DNA of 64,000 nucleotides from positions 114,289-178,288 of the forward strand of contig NZ_QGDS01000005.1 in NCBI RefSeq assembly GCF_003149105.1. Reading direction: 5' to 3'. Shown one piece after another: positions 27,200-35,626 of the stretch. Both the position numbers and the translations under genes were made by a program. A model generated the notes under the pieces. It did not search any database, had not been told where the DNA came from, and saw only the letters and a program-made list of their open reading frames with translations. Source of the DNA: Faecalicatena contorta (GTDB lineage Bacteria > Bacillota > Clostridia > Lachnospirales > Lachnospiraceae). How positions within the stretch are numbered: position 1 is the first letter of the stretch; every line of letters begins with the position of its first letter.

Positions 27200-27865
27200 T
27201 TATTCCTGTTCCTCATTCATAAATAACGATGTCAGAAATACAAACACATATGCCTGTAAAAGTCCGTCGAATATATCAAAATAAAAACTAAACGGTATCG
27301 GCAACAGCATAGGCATAGTTAACTTCAAAAGTTCCATAACAACAAATGCACCCAGCACGTTACCGAATAGCCGCATACAAAGAGATAATGGACGGATTAC
27401 AATTTCCATAACCAGAATAGGTGCTACTATAGGCACCGGTTCTGCAAAATGTTTTACCCAATGTTTAAATCCATTTTTGCGTATGCCTGAATACTCAATT
27501 AAAAACATACTCATAATAGCTAGTGCGGCAGTCACATTTAAATCCTTTGTAGGTGGTTTGAATCCAAACAGACCTATAATATTGGAAACACCCAGGTAAA
27601 GACCTACTGTAATCAAATAAGGAATATACCGCTTATTTTCTTTCCCCATGACACCCACGAAAAAATCCTGTATCCCACCAATAACAGTCTCCAGCGCAAT
27701 CTGTTTCCTTCCCGGATTCTCGACTCTAAGGTTCCGCACAAAGATAATTGAAAGCAGAACCAGAGCTGCCATAATAATCCAGGTAACGACAACCGATTCC
27801 GATACACCGATTCCGCCGAAAACAGGAACCGTGAACACAATGTGGCAGTTCAGTTCCTCCAGCAA
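27200..27865 (-). CDS. atpB: Fo ATP synthase a subunit
   Basis: About 221-residue, five-helix membrane subunit forming the ion half-channels. The essential Arg is in PLSLCMRLFGNVLGA; an earlier motif is FGFKPPTKDLNVTAALA. First gene of the operon. The start is unclear: homology begins near EELNCHIVF, the only nearby start codon is TTG 27865, and the strong purine stretch GGGAGGGAG lies about 25 nt upstream of it. A non-AUG start closer to that site is possible. Confidence 0.92.
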   Translation of the reverse strand: MLEELNCHIVFTVPVFGGIGVSESVVVTWIIMAALVLLSIIFVRNLRVENPGRKQIALETVIGGIQDFFVGVMGKENKRYIPYLITVGLYLGVSNIIGLFGFKPPTKDLNVTAALAIMSMFLIEYSGIRKNGFKHWVKHFAEPVPIVAPILVMEIVIRPLSLCMRLFGNVLGAFVVMELLKLTMPMLLPIPFSFYFDIFDGLLQAYVFVFLTSLFMNEEQE

Positions 27866-28034
27866 ATTCTCTGTTAATCTTTCCGTATTGCTCCCTCCCT
27901 TTCTTTCATTTTTATATGCGCCCGGAAAAAGGGATTTCTCTCATATTTACTGCATAAAAAAAGAAATTCCGTTTTCGAAATTCCCGCCCATATGCGCCCT
28001 TTTAAGAAGTAACTTTTCCTTAAAAGATTCCTAA

Positions 28035-28064
28035 AGTTTACACCCAAAATTTTTGTTTGTCAAC
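28035..28064 (-). promoter_or_regulatory. Promoter of the ATP synthase operon
   Basis: TTGACA (28064-28059) and TAAACT (28040-28035) on the minus strand with a near-17-nt spacer, leaving a leader of about 165 nt before atpB. That leader contains repeated GGGCGCATAT-type words but no structure I recognise. Confidence 0.75.
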
Positions 28065-28438
28065 GGTCAGAAAAGGCGGATTTTTGCAGAAAAACAGCAC
28101 CTTTTTATTTAATTTTCATGAGACCCAAGGTGAAGTTTTCAGGTTTTTATAAAAATTTAATCTTTATTTTTTAATTTTAAGGTTTCAATATACCAAAAAA
28201 CGACAATTTAATCGATATGCCATGCTTAAAGGACAATATTTTTGTTAATATCAACTAGTATAGTTGTCTATGCTCTAACAGTAATCGCAAAAATCTTAAC
28301 AACTTCTTAATTTCTGCCGCCAGATTTGCGTGCATTTTGATTTTATTTGATTTATAATTCTTATAAATAGCGCCAAAATAGTAGTGTGGTATGTTATGGC
28401 CCCTCAATGATTACAATAAAATGTAAAGAAGGATTAGA
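28065..28438. other. AT-rich intergenic region
   Basis: 374 bp between the divergent atp operon and the YwaF-like gene. It holds AT-rich sequence, a small palindrome CAACTA-GTA-TAGTTG near 28253, and a TATAAT-like box near 28352 with no good -35. No coding capacity seen. Confidence 0.5.
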
Positions 28439-29131
28439 ATGAAGGAACATACAGTGAATACATCTTATAAATTTAATCGTTTTTTCTTTGTCTGCGGTAT
28501 CCTTATGAGCATCAGCGAAATATGGAAGCAATGGTATCTGACCTTCCGCTTAAATGAGGGCTCTTACCAGTGGTGGTTTTTCCCTTTCCAGCTATGCAGC
28601 ATATCCATGTATGTTCTGCTGGTCCTTCCGTGGAGTAAAAACCTCCGGATCCGCAACGCCTTACTTACATTTCTCATGTGTTATGGCCTTTTAGGCGGAA
28701 TTGCTGTATTTGCTGATACAAGCGGGCTTTATTATCCTGCACTCTGTCTGACAATTCACTCCTACTTGTGGCATGTAATGCTTATTATAATAGGTATTAC
28801 AGCAGGTGCTGCCTATATATTGGAAAGTAAAGACAACTTTTTTCATTACCGCAAAATTGGAGACAGCACCCTGCTTTATCTACTCTGCTGCCTCATTGCC
28901 GCATTTATAAATCATCTTTTTGGTACTCGCGGCACTATCAACATGTTTTACATCAATCCATATTATGAGATGCAGCAGATAGGATTTTCTTCCCTTGTAA
29001 AATACCTGGGGAATATCCCCGCAATTTTTACTTATATTTTAGCAACGATTTTCGGGGCATGCCTTCTTTTCTGCGTTTGGACACTTGTTGTATATTATTA
29101 CCGGAAATGTAAAAAAGATTCTGCTAAATAA
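28439..29131 (+). CDS. YwaF/TMEM164-family integral membrane protein
   Basis: 230 residues with about six or seven transmembrane helices. Motifs WWFFPFQLCSISMY, ADTSGLYYP and LTIHSYLWHVMLI match the YwaF (TIGR02206) family, related to eukaryotic TMEM164. The Cys in FQLCS and the His in LTIHSYLWH are the conserved candidates for an active site. TMEM164 has been described as an acyltransferase for ether phospholipids; whether bacterial members do this is unknown. It ends before the repeat and terminator at 29135-29275. Confidence 0.8.
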   Translation: MKEHTVNTSYKFNRFFFVCGILMSISEIWKQWYLTFRLNEGSYQWWFFPFQLCSISMYVLLVLPWSKNLRIRNALLTFLMCYGLLGGIAVFADTSGLYYPALCLTIHSYLWHVMLIIIGITAGAAYILESKDNFFHYRKIGDSTLLYLLCCLIAAFINHLFGTRGTINMFYINPYYEMQQIGFSSLVKYLGNIPAIFTYILATIFGACLLFCVWTLVVYYYRKCKKDSAK

Positions 29132-29134
29132 AGA

Positions 29135-29184
29135 GCCTGGCCTGCCAGACCCTCGTGCCGAAGCGCGGTCGTTTTAGCGGCCAT
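29135..29184. repeat. Short repeat D, copy 2
   Basis: CTGGC-CT-GCCAG hairpin, then a GC-rich stem ending GCGGTCGTTTTAGCGGCCAT. Related to 27131-27175. Confidence 0.6.
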
Positions 29185-29230
29185 TTTCCTTGTGTGCGCA
29201 GTGAGCATCCCCCGGATGGGTTTTATATAA

Positions 29231-29275
29231 TAAAACGTGCAGGATTCTCAGCCATGAGAACCCTGCACGCTTTTC
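29231..29275. terminator. Bidirectional terminator
   Basis: CGTGCAGGATTCTCA-GCCA-TGAGAACCCTGCACG with AAAA before and TTTT after, between two convergent genes. Confidence 0.88.
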
Positions 29276-29277
29276 TT

Positions 29278-30183
29278 CTATTCTTTCGCTTTCTTTTTCT
29301 CCAGTTCCTTTTCTTCTAATTCCTTTTGATGCTCAATTTCTGTTCTTGCAATTTTCAGGAAATCCCGCTCTTCTTTCTTTTTCCTCGGAATAAACCTTCT
29401 TGCCACACTGCCTTTTCCTCTGTTTTTCACATAAAAATATCCTATTACTGAAAATATCAATGCACCTACAAAGTTTACCATCAGGTCTTTCATTGTATCT
29501 ATCAGGCCAATATCCAGGTACCCTCCAAGCCCCAGGTCCTTTCCATTAAGAACCACACTGGTTATGTTGTTAATTTCCGTGGGGATATTCCTTCCATCCG
29601 GGTCCAGCATAACAGAGCGTATTGTATGAATTACCGTGTCTTTTTGCATATCATAGCCGAATAACCAGTCCATTCCAAATTCAAAGAACTCCCATATCAC
29701 ACCGATTGTCATGGAGAAGCAAAATGCTACAATTGCCGTAAACAAGGGTGAGAGTTTAAAAACCATCTTCTCGCTCCGGTTCAGCAGATCTACCATAGAA
29801 AATCCAATAGCTGCCGCCAGGAATCCATTTAAAGTATGAAGAACTGAATCCCAAAATGGAAATACAAGATAAAACTCCCTGATCTCCCCTAAAATCTCCG
29901 CTGCAAAAATAAACACAAGGATAATGATTTCCAGTGTGGTCGGCAGCTCCACTTTCATGGTAATCTGTACGAAACTAGGTACTACTAAAAGCAGCAGTGT
30001 TAAAACACATAAAAATACATTCTCATAATTCCTGTTAAAAATCTGTAAAATCATAACTATAATCACAAGAAGACGCAAAACGAAATAAACCATAAACGAG
30101 CTTCTATGCTCCCGCAGCTCCATATGAAGAGCTTTCCACATCGTGCGGAAGCGGTCAGTACCTTTTTTCCCATTATTCTTCAT
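29278..30183 (-). CDS. Multi-pass membrane protein, DUF2238/YjdF-like
   Basis: About 301 residues with some eight hydrophobic segments and a Lys/Glu-rich C-terminal tail. The motif WDSVLHTLNGFLAAAIGFS and the later IWEFFEFGMDWLFG resemble the YjdF/DUF2238 family of unknown function. ATG 30183 (MKNNGKKG) has AAAGGAAT about 9 nt upstream; the TTG at 30216 and ATG at 30210 lack a good site. Monocistronic. Role unknown. Confidence 0.72.
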   Translation of the reverse strand: MKNNGKKGTDRFRTMWKALHMELREHRSSFMVYFVLRLLVIIVMILQIFNRNYENVFLCVLTLLLLVVPSFVQITMKVELPTTLEIIILVFIFAAEILGEIREFYLVFPFWDSVLHTLNGFLAAAIGFSMVDLLNRSEKMVFKLSPLFTAIVAFCFSMTIGVIWEFFEFGMDWLFGYDMQKDTVIHTIRSVMLDPDGRNIPTEINNITSVVLNGKDLGLGGYLDIGLIDTMKDLMVNFVGALIFSVIGYFYVKNRGKGSVARRFIPRKKKEERDFLKIARTEIEHQKELEEKELEKKKAKE

Positions 30184-30423
30184 CTTATTCTCATTCCTTT
30201 GAAATACCATTGACAACTCTTATCTATTATATGGAGATTATGCGGTTATTGCAAGATAAATCCCAAAACCATGCAGGATTTAGGGTGTTGTTTTATTGAG
30301 ACATCATTGATATTCCTGATCTGCTAACCAGAGTTTTACACAATCCTTACCATAATATGTTTGTACCCTTCTGCCCTTTCTATAAGAATATGCCTAACAA
30401 GGCATACTTTTTGAACTACTAAT

Positions 30424-30449
30424 GTTCAGGAAGGTATCCCTTCCTGAAC
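30424..30449. other. Hairpin upstream of a small ORF
   Basis: GTTCAGGAAGG-TATC-CCTTCCTGAAC, an 11-bp perfect stem about 40 nt before the small ORF at 30491. No T-run. Possibly a leader structure or repeat remnant. Confidence 0.6.
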
Positions 30450-30490
30450 CGGCCACGTTTAAACACACATAAAACCAAAGGAGATTTCTT

Positions 30491-30583
30491 ATGAAAGTCA
30501 GAAGTACAGTTGAGAAAATTCAATTCGACACACTTAAAAAGAAATGTAAAAAGCAAAAGGGTAACTACTTTGAAATTATATAA
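30491..30583 (+). CDS. Small basic protein, 30 residues, hypothetical
   Basis: Reads MKVRSTVEKI... ending NYFEII, with a Lys-rich centre (LKKKCKKQKG). The ribosome site AAAGGAG stands 7-8 nt before the ATG, the main reason to list it. A 26-nt hairpin lies upstream. No transmembrane segment and no family recognised. Otherwise the 477-bp gap 30184-30660 shows only the DUF554 promoter. Confidence 0.45.
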   Translation: MKVRSTVEKIQFDTLKKKCKKQKGNYFEII

Positions 30584-30601
30584 TTGAATCCCACTCTTCA
30601 T

Positions 30602-30630
30602 TTCACAAATGCGTTTTAATTTGGTATACT
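30602..30630 (+). promoter_or_regulatory. Promoter of the first DUF554 gene
   Basis: TTCACA and TATACT with a 17-nt spacer, about 25 nt before the AAAGGAG ribosome site of the gene at 30661. Confidence 0.7.
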
Positions 30631-30660
30631 GGGACAAACTACAAAAGGAGTTATAGACAG

Positions 30661-31344
30661 ATGATATTAACAGGCGTATTTGCAAATGCAGCCACCATTA
30701 TAATTGGCGCGCTGATGGGTATTGTATTCAAAAAAGGGGTTCCCGAAAAAATGAACACTTCTATTATGCAGGGTTTGGGACTGTGTGTGTTGTATATTGG
30801 AATCAGTGGTTCCCTAAAGGGTGAGAACACCGTCATCGTGATTTTATCTATTATTATTGGTGTAATTATAGGCGAAATATTTAACTTTGACCGGAGACTT
30901 CAATGGGTGGGAGACTCTTTGCAGGCCATGTTCAAATTCAATGGTTCTAATAATTCCATCGCGGAAGGATTTGTCAACTGTACCATTTTTTTCTGCGTGG
31001 GTGCAATGTCTATTGTCGGCTCTCTCCAAAGCGGATTGACAGGCAATCACGAAACATTATTTGCGAAAGCCCTGATTGACGGAACAATCTCTCTTGTAAT
31101 GGCCTCTACGATGGGAATCGGCGTTGCATTTTCGGCTCTCACAGTATTTCTTTATGAATCTCTGTTGACCTTATCCGCCAATGTAATCTCCGATTTTCTC
31201 ACAACTCCTGTCATAAACGAAATGACCTGCGTTGGTTCACTACTCATTGTTGCAATCGGATTAAATATGCTGAAACTGACCAATATTAAAGTCACAAACT
31301 TTATCCTGGCACCCTTTATTCCAATTCTTCTATACTTATTCTAA
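30661..31344 (+). CDS. DUF554 (YdfK/YqgA) family membrane protein
   Basis: 227 residues, about seven transmembrane segments. Characteristic FFCVGAMSIVGSLQSGLTGNH and ANAATIIIGALMGIVFKKG segments. Family function is not established. A second, diverged DUF554 gene lies at 32619-33341 on the other strand. Followed 27 bp later by the YgjP-like gene. Confidence 0.88.
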   Translation: MILTGVFANAATIIIGALMGIVFKKGVPEKMNTSIMQGLGLCVLYIGISGSLKGENTVIVILSIIIGVIIGEIFNFDRRLQWVGDSLQAMFKFNGSNNSIAEGFVNCTIFFCVGAMSIVGSLQSGLTGNHETLFAKALIDGTISLVMASTMGIGVAFSALTVFLYESLLTLSANVISDFLTTPVINEMTCVGSLLIVAIGLNMLKLTNIKVTNFILAPFIPILLYLF

Positions 31345-31371
31345 TCCCAGCCCGAAAGGAGCAGGCACAAA

Positions 31372-31926
31372 ATGAAGCATCCTTATACATATGAAATTAT
31401 ATACAGCAGCCGGAAAACCCTGGCTGTTCAAGTGACTTCCGACGGAACCGTGAAAGTCCGCGCTCCCAAGGGATATCCCAAAACAGCTATCCACAATTTC
31501 CTCAAAGAAAAAGAAAACTGGATTCTGAAACACGTAGATAAGGCAAAACAAAAGCCGTCCCCCTGTCCCCCCACACTTTCAGGAAAAGACAGAAACCGCT
31601 ACATTCAGATTGCCCGGGATATCTTTACACAAAAAACAGCCTACTACGCTTCTATCATGAACGTAACATATGGCCGTATCTCAATCCGCGAACAAAAAAC
31701 ACGCTGGGGAAGCTGCTCCAGCCGGGGAAACCTGAACTTTAACTGGCGTCTTATATTTGCACCGGAACCTGTCCTCGATTACATTGTAGTCCATGAACTG
31801 GCCCACCGCCGGGAAATGAACCATTCCCACTCATTTTACGCCATCGTAGAATCCGTTCTGCCCGATTATAAAAAAATGAAGAAATGGCTCCGTGACAACG
31901 GCCATTCACTATGGACCATAGTATAA
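31372..31926 (+). CDS. YgjP-like metallopeptidase (DUF45/M48-type)
   Basis: 184 residues. The zinc site is VVHELAHRREMNHSHSFY (HExxH plus downstream His), preceded by the family motif TRWGSCSSRGNLNFNWRL. Cytosolic predicted peptidase, sometimes found with restriction systems but here alone. It ends just before the GGGACAGTCCC palindrome. Confidence 0.9.
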   Translation: MKHPYTYEIIYSSRKTLAVQVTSDGTVKVRAPKGYPKTAIHNFLKEKENWILKHVDKAKQKPSPCPPTLSGKDRNRYIQIARDIFTQKTAYYASIMNVTYGRISIREQKTRWGSCSSRGNLNFNWRLIFAPEPVLDYIVVHELAHRREMNHSHSFYAIVESVLPDYKKMKKWLRDNGHSLWTIV

Positions 31927-31953
31927 ATTCTGAATATTCTGAAAACGACACGC

Positions 31954-32013
31954 AAAGGGGACAGTCCCTTTTCAAAAGGGTCAGACCCTTTCCAAAAGGG
32001 ACTGTCCCCTTTT
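31954..32013. repeat. Long AAAGGGGACAGTCCC palindrome
   Basis: Arms AAAGGGGACAGTCCCTTTT (31954-31972) and AAAAGGGACTGTCCCCTTTT (31994-32013) enclose a second palindrome, AAAGGGTCAGACCCTTT. It lies between the convergent YgjP-like and maf genes and also encodes the last codons of maf. Probably acts as a bidirectional terminator. Confidence 0.8.
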
Positions 32014-32586
32014 ATCGCGACCTTTTATCTGCTGGTATATATAAGATATTGGAAGTCCTACTACATTGTAGTAATCCCCTTCTATCTTATCTATATACGC
32101 TGCAAATCTTCCCTGGATTCCGTATGCCCCTGCCTTGTCCATTGGCTCTTTGCTTTTAATATATCTCCAAATTTCCTCTTCATCCATGTCATGTACATAC
32201 ACTGTTGTCCGGACAGCATGGCTGCATACCTGCCGTGCTCCATTCCCATCAAAATTCAGAATTGTAACTCCTGTATATACCTCATGTGCCCTTCCCTGCA
32301 AATTTTTCAGCATATAAAATGCATCGTCTTCATCTTTGGGTTTTCCTAAAATTCTTCCATCTAGTACTACGATTGTATCTGCACCTATTACAATCATGTC
32401 CTTTGTTTCCAGCTCCGATGCTACGTTTTCAGCTTTCATCAATGACAGCTCTTTTACAATCTCTTCCGGAAGAACACTCTCATAATATTCTTCCTTATGG
32501 CTTACCACCACTTCAAATTCCAGCCCTATCTGCTCCATTAGCTCCCTGCGCCGCGGAGACGCAGAGCCAAGTATAATCCTTTTCAC
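31981..32586 (-). CDS. maf: Maf family nucleotide pyrophosphatase
   Basis: About 201 residues. Motifs ILGSASPRRRELMEQIGL, VIGADTIVVLDG, GKPKDEDDA and MDKAGAYGIQGRFAAYI are diagnostic. The enzyme hydrolyses non-canonical or modified nucleoside triphosphates. GTG 32586 is chosen because GGGAG lies 9 nt upstream; the ATG three codons earlier is only 2 nt from it. The C-terminal ~11 residues come from the palindrome at 31954-32013 and look non-native. Confidence 0.92.
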   Translation of the reverse strand: MKRIILGSASPRRRELMEQIGLEFEVVVSHKEEYYESVLPEEIVKELSLMKAENVASELETKDMIVIGADTIVVLDGRILGKPKDEDDAFYMLKNLQGRAHEVYTGVTILNFDGNGARQVCSHAVRTTVYVHDMDEEEIWRYIKSKEPMDKAGAYGIQGRFAAYIDKIEGDYYNVVGLPISYIYQQIKGRDKRGQSLLERV

Positions 32587-32618
32587 AACACACATATCTC
32601 CCTCATACTTTAATGCTC

Positions 32619-33341
32619 TTAGTATACCACAATATGTAACCAAAGATAAGAAAATGGCATAACTAAAACCATAGCAGGAAGCATATTTGCAATTGGAAAA
32701 GATTTGATTCCGGCAATACGAAAACCGGTAGCAAGCATCAAAATCCCTCCACAGGCAGTAAAATCACTAAGCATTTCAGGCGTTGTCATTGGCATAATAA
32801 AAGCTGCACTGAAAAACAGCAGAAGCAGTACGATAAACTGCGGAATACAAACCGTACATACAATAAAACCAAGACTGGCTGCAAAAATCGCAGCTGTAAA
32901 AAAATCTAAAATGGATTTGGAAAACAGAATCGTATGGTCGCCTGTCATTCCGGACTGTAATGCACCAAAAACGCCTGTTCCGCTTGCACAAAACAGTACC
33001 ACAATACTAACAAGCTTTTGCATAAATTCCTCCTGGCTCATGCTGCTTTCTTTTGAAGCAAAAATCTTAGAAATTGGAGCCTGTACCTTCGCTGCGGCAA
33101 CCGTAATTCCATATTCTAAATGTATCAGCTCTCCAATTGCAGTACCGATAATAACTGCCAATACTACAGCAGGAAGGTAAGTCAGCTTTACAATGGAAGC
33201 AACACCCATTGCCATAGAAGTAACACCAAATATTAAAGTAAGATTACTTTTAAAATTTTCTTTCAGCTTATTTCCCAACAAAGTTCCGACAGCACCGCCA
33301 AAAAGGACAGACAGGCTATTTACAACAACACCAATTAGCAT
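32619..33341 (-). CDS. DUF554 family membrane protein (second copy)
   Basis: 240 residues, about seven membrane segments, with CASGTGVFGALQSGMTGDH matching the first copy's motif. The two are paralogues by motif but differ widely in sequence. Function unknown. Confidence 0.88.
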   Translation of the reverse strand: MLIGVVVNSLSVLFGGAVGTLLGNKLKENFKSNLTLIFGVTSMAMGVASIVKLTYLPAVVLAVIIGTAIGELIHLEYGITVAAAKVQAPISKIFASKESSMSQEEFMQKLVSIVVLFCASGTGVFGALQSGMTGDHTILFSKSILDFFTAAIFAASLGFIVCTVCIPQFIVLLLLFFSAAFIMPMTTPEMLSDFTACGGILMLATGFRIAGIKSFPIANMLPAMVLVMPFSYLWLHIVVY

Positions 33342-33458
33342 CTTTATTTACCTCGTTATTTTTATATTATTTTCATTTGTGTCTTTATCATGATATAATC
33401 GTAGTCAGATTGACTCCCCTTAAACAATTTATAGATGAATACCGGAAAGGGTACACAA

Positions 33459-34220
33459 ATGTTAAAAATCATTATTTCACCGGCTAAGAAAATGAATATT
33501 ATAGATGAATATCCATGCACCGTTACCAAACCTGTTTTTTCCAAAGAAGCGAAATATCTGCATAATATATTAGCAAAAATGTCCCGCAGCGAATTAAAAG
33601 AATTATGGCGGTGCAGCGATAAACTAACTGATATGAACTACAACCGTCTTCATACACATTCTTTAGAGCGCAATCAGTCTCCGTCCCTTCTCGCTTACGA
33701 AGGTATCCAGTACCAGTATATGGCCCCTCAGGTTTTTTCCGAATCAGAGTGGAAATATGCTTCAAAATATCTGCGGATCTTATCAGGATTTTACGGTATT
33801 TTAAGGCCAACAGACGGTGTAGTTCCTTACCGCCTGGAGATGCAGGCAAAGCTGGAAACAGAGTTGGCGGCAGACTTGTACCAATTTTGGGGAAGAAAGC
33901 TGTACGAACGGCTGACTGAAGGCAGAAGTGTACGTAATCTCCAAATTGTAAACCTTGCCTCTGCTGAATACAGCCGGATAATCCTTCCGTACATAACTGC
34001 TCCCGCCACCTGTGTAACCTGCATTTTCGGAGAGGAAATAGACGGAAAGATAAAAGTGAAGGGTACAAAAGCGAAAATGGCACGAGGTGAGATGGTCCGG
34101 TGGATGGCTGAGCATCAGATAAAAAATATCAGAGATATCCGTGAATTTGACCGTCTTAATTACCGTTTCCAGGAGGAAACGTCTTCTGATAACAAGTATG
34201 TTTTCTTGAAAACAGTTTAA
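33459..34220 (+). CDS. yaaA: YaaA family peroxide-stress protein (UPF0246)
   Basis: 253 residues from ATG 33459 (MLKIIISPAKKM), with GGAAAGGG 7 nt upstream. Family motifs: ISPAKKM, LLAYEGIQYQYM, LRILSGFYGILRPTDGV-type and PYRLEM. In E. coli YaaA lowers free iron and limits DNA damage during peroxide stress and has a DNA-binding fold. Monocistronic. Confidence 0.92.
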   Translation: MLKIIISPAKKMNIIDEYPCTVTKPVFSKEAKYLHNILAKMSRSELKELWRCSDKLTDMNYNRLHTHSLERNQSPSLLAYEGIQYQYMAPQVFSESEWKYASKYLRILSGFYGILRPTDGVVPYRLEMQAKLETELAADLYQFWGRKLYERLTEGRSVRNLQIVNLASAEYSRIILPYITAPATCVTCIFGEEIDGKIKVKGTKAKMARGEMVRWMAEHQIKNIRDIREFDRLNYRFQEETSSDNKYVFLKTV

Positions 34221-34241
34221 CCCAATTCTTCATCACACATT

Positions 34242-34847
34242 TCAGAATATCTCCTCCGCCCCGCCGTTACCTTTAATAAGCACCGCTCTGCATGGGGCTC
34301 CGTCACATCCGCCCAATTTTAGGGGCTGGGCACACAAAAAGTACTCTCCTGCCTCCGCTTCTTCCAGGCACAGCCCTTCCAGAATCGCCATGCCGGCTCC
34401 CAGAAGAATTTTATGTACTTTCTGTATTGCTCCGGGAGTCTCCTCCGCCCCTACTGTCTGCTTTTCCACCCCTACCAGCTCTACGCCATTTTGAGCAAAA
34501 ACCTCCGCTGCAGCCTCTGTAAGAGTGACATTCCCTTTCCATAATTGCTTTTTCCCTTTACCGGCTGTCATCTGCCGGGCCGTCTCTCCATCCAGTATCC
34601 CTTCATACTCCAGCACACAGCATTTGCCCATTACCTGCTCTAAAGGAAGCTCATCAATCCTCCGTCCTTCATCCATAAAGTGCCAGGGAGCATCCATGTG
34701 TGTTCCGTTATGTGCGCATAGCTTCAGATAAGTAAGATTGCAGACATCCCCATTTTTTATCTCCATCAATCGCTCATACTCCGGAACGGGGTCCCCCGAG
34801 TATGCTTTAGAACTGAATAATTCTCTTGTAATATCAATATACTTCAT
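34242..34847 (-). CDS. Cyclase family protein (kynurenine formamidase-like)
   Basis: 201 residues. The metal-binding motif HNGTHMDAPWHF is the hallmark of the cyclase/formamidase superfamily (Pfam Cyclase). Members hydrolyse formylkynurenine, isatin and other small amides or lactams; the substrate is not predictable. It overlaps the upstream YaiI gene by 4 bp. Confidence 0.85.
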   Translation of the reverse strand: MKYIDITRELFSSKAYSGDPVPEYERLMEIKNGDVCNLTYLKLCAHNGTHMDAPWHFMDEGRRIDELPLEQVMGKCCVLEYEGILDGETARQMTAGKGKKQLWKGNVTLTEAAAEVFAQNGVELVGVEKQTVGAEETPGAIQKVHKILLGAGMAILEGLCLEEAEAGEYFLCAQPLKLGGCDGAPCRAVLIKGNGGAEEIF

Positions 34848-35320
34848 AACTCTTGCGCCCCTTCCCTAATCTTGATGATCAGCTTGCGAAATGACTTTTC
34901 AAAATGCTCGTCATCTTCTCTTGTCCGCTTTCTGGGCCCCTTCAAGTGATTCTTTTTTGATTTCCTGCGTACTTCCTTTGCAATATGCCGTTCAAACATC
35001 ATTTGGTCTATATTCTCCACCGTATACCATTTCCCACTCTGATGAATTGGAAAAACACCTTTTCCAAGGCACATAGATGCCACGCCGTAATCCTGGGTCA
35101 CCACAATGTCTCCCTTTTCCGTCATTGTAACAATTTTAAAGTCTGCAGAGTCCGCACCCTTTTCTACTGTCACAATTCTGCTGTATTCAGACTGAAACAA
35201 ATGCGCCGTATCACATACCAATACAACCGGAATTTTTTCCTGCTCTGCGATATTCTCTATAATTCCGATCACCGGACAAGCATCCGCATCTACTATAATT
35301 TTCACCTTAGTTATCCTCAT
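34844..35320 (-). CDS. YaiI/YqxD family protein (UPF0178)
   Basis: 158 residues. The N-terminal IIVDADACPV and the later GDIVVTQDYGVASMCLGKG with acidic residues are typical of this PIN/NYN-related family, suspected of nuclease activity but not established. Basic C-terminal segment (HLKGPRKRTRED). Translationally coupled to the cyclase gene. Confidence 0.88.
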   Translation of the reverse strand: MRITKVKIIVDADACPVIGIIENIAEQEKIPVVLVCDTAHLFQSEYSRIVTVEKGADSADFKIVTMTEKGDIVVTQDYGVASMCLGKGVFPIHQSGKWYTVENIDQMMFERHIAKEVRRKSKKNHLKGPRKRTREDDEHFEKSFRKLIIKIREGAQEL

Positions 35321-35333
35321 TTCTTCCGGATTC

Positions 35334-35362
35334 TTGACATTTTATATTTCCAATGCTATGAT
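35334..35362 (+). promoter_or_regulatory. Promoter of the putative antitoxin RNA
   Basis: TTGACA and TATGAT, 17-nt spacer, on the plus strand; predicted transcript start near 35369. Confidence 0.8.
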
Positions 35363-35368
35363 AATTAT

Positions 35369-35459
35369 ATAAAAAGAGTAGCCGCCCACAAGGGGTTGAC
35401 CTCAAAATGAAATTACGAAATTCCACCCTATACCGGTCAAAGTATGAAGGGTGGTTTTT
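35369..35459 (+). ncRNA. Putative type I antitoxin RNA
   Basis: About 91 nt from the promoter at 35334-35362 to an intrinsic terminator (CCACCCT...AAGGGTGG then TTTTT). There is no plausible reading frame. It converges on the toxin gene. Its CACCCTATAC and ATGAAA blocks are the reverse complement of stretches in the toxin mRNA leader (GTATAGGGTG and TTTCAT), so the two RNAs can pair. Both RNAs also begin with AAGAGTAG. Family not matched to a named RNA. Confidence 0.65.
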
Positions 35460-35466
35460 CTATGTA

Positions 35467-35559
35467 TTACTGGCTAATTAAATAAATAAAGGTCAGTAAT
35501 GCGAGAATAAACATGCCGAATTGCATCAAATCCTTGAAGTCAAACGGTTTTTTGTCCAT
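35467..35559 (-). CDS. Holin-like small toxic membrane peptide (type I toxin)
   Basis: 30 residues: MDKKPFDFKDLMQFG then a single hydrophobic helix (MFILALLTFIYLI) and a short polar end. This shape matches the Firmicutes putative holin-like toxins (Hol_Tox) of type I toxin-antitoxin systems, which depolarise the membrane when overexpressed. The ribosome site GGGAGGTGA is very strong. Its own promoter is at 35627-35655, and a counter-transcribed RNA lies at its 3' side. Confidence 0.75.
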   Translation of the reverse strand: MDKKPFDFKDLMQFGMFILALLTFIYLISQ

Positions 35560-35626
35560 TCACATCACCTCCCATCTGTTTAAGATGAAAGGCCAACACA
35601 CCCTATACACGACTACTCTTAATAAA

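Noticed and set aside
32704-33180. 158-codon plus-strand frame over the second DUF554 gene
   Set aside because: Antisense shadow; the minus strand carries the conserved DUF554 motif and membrane helices.
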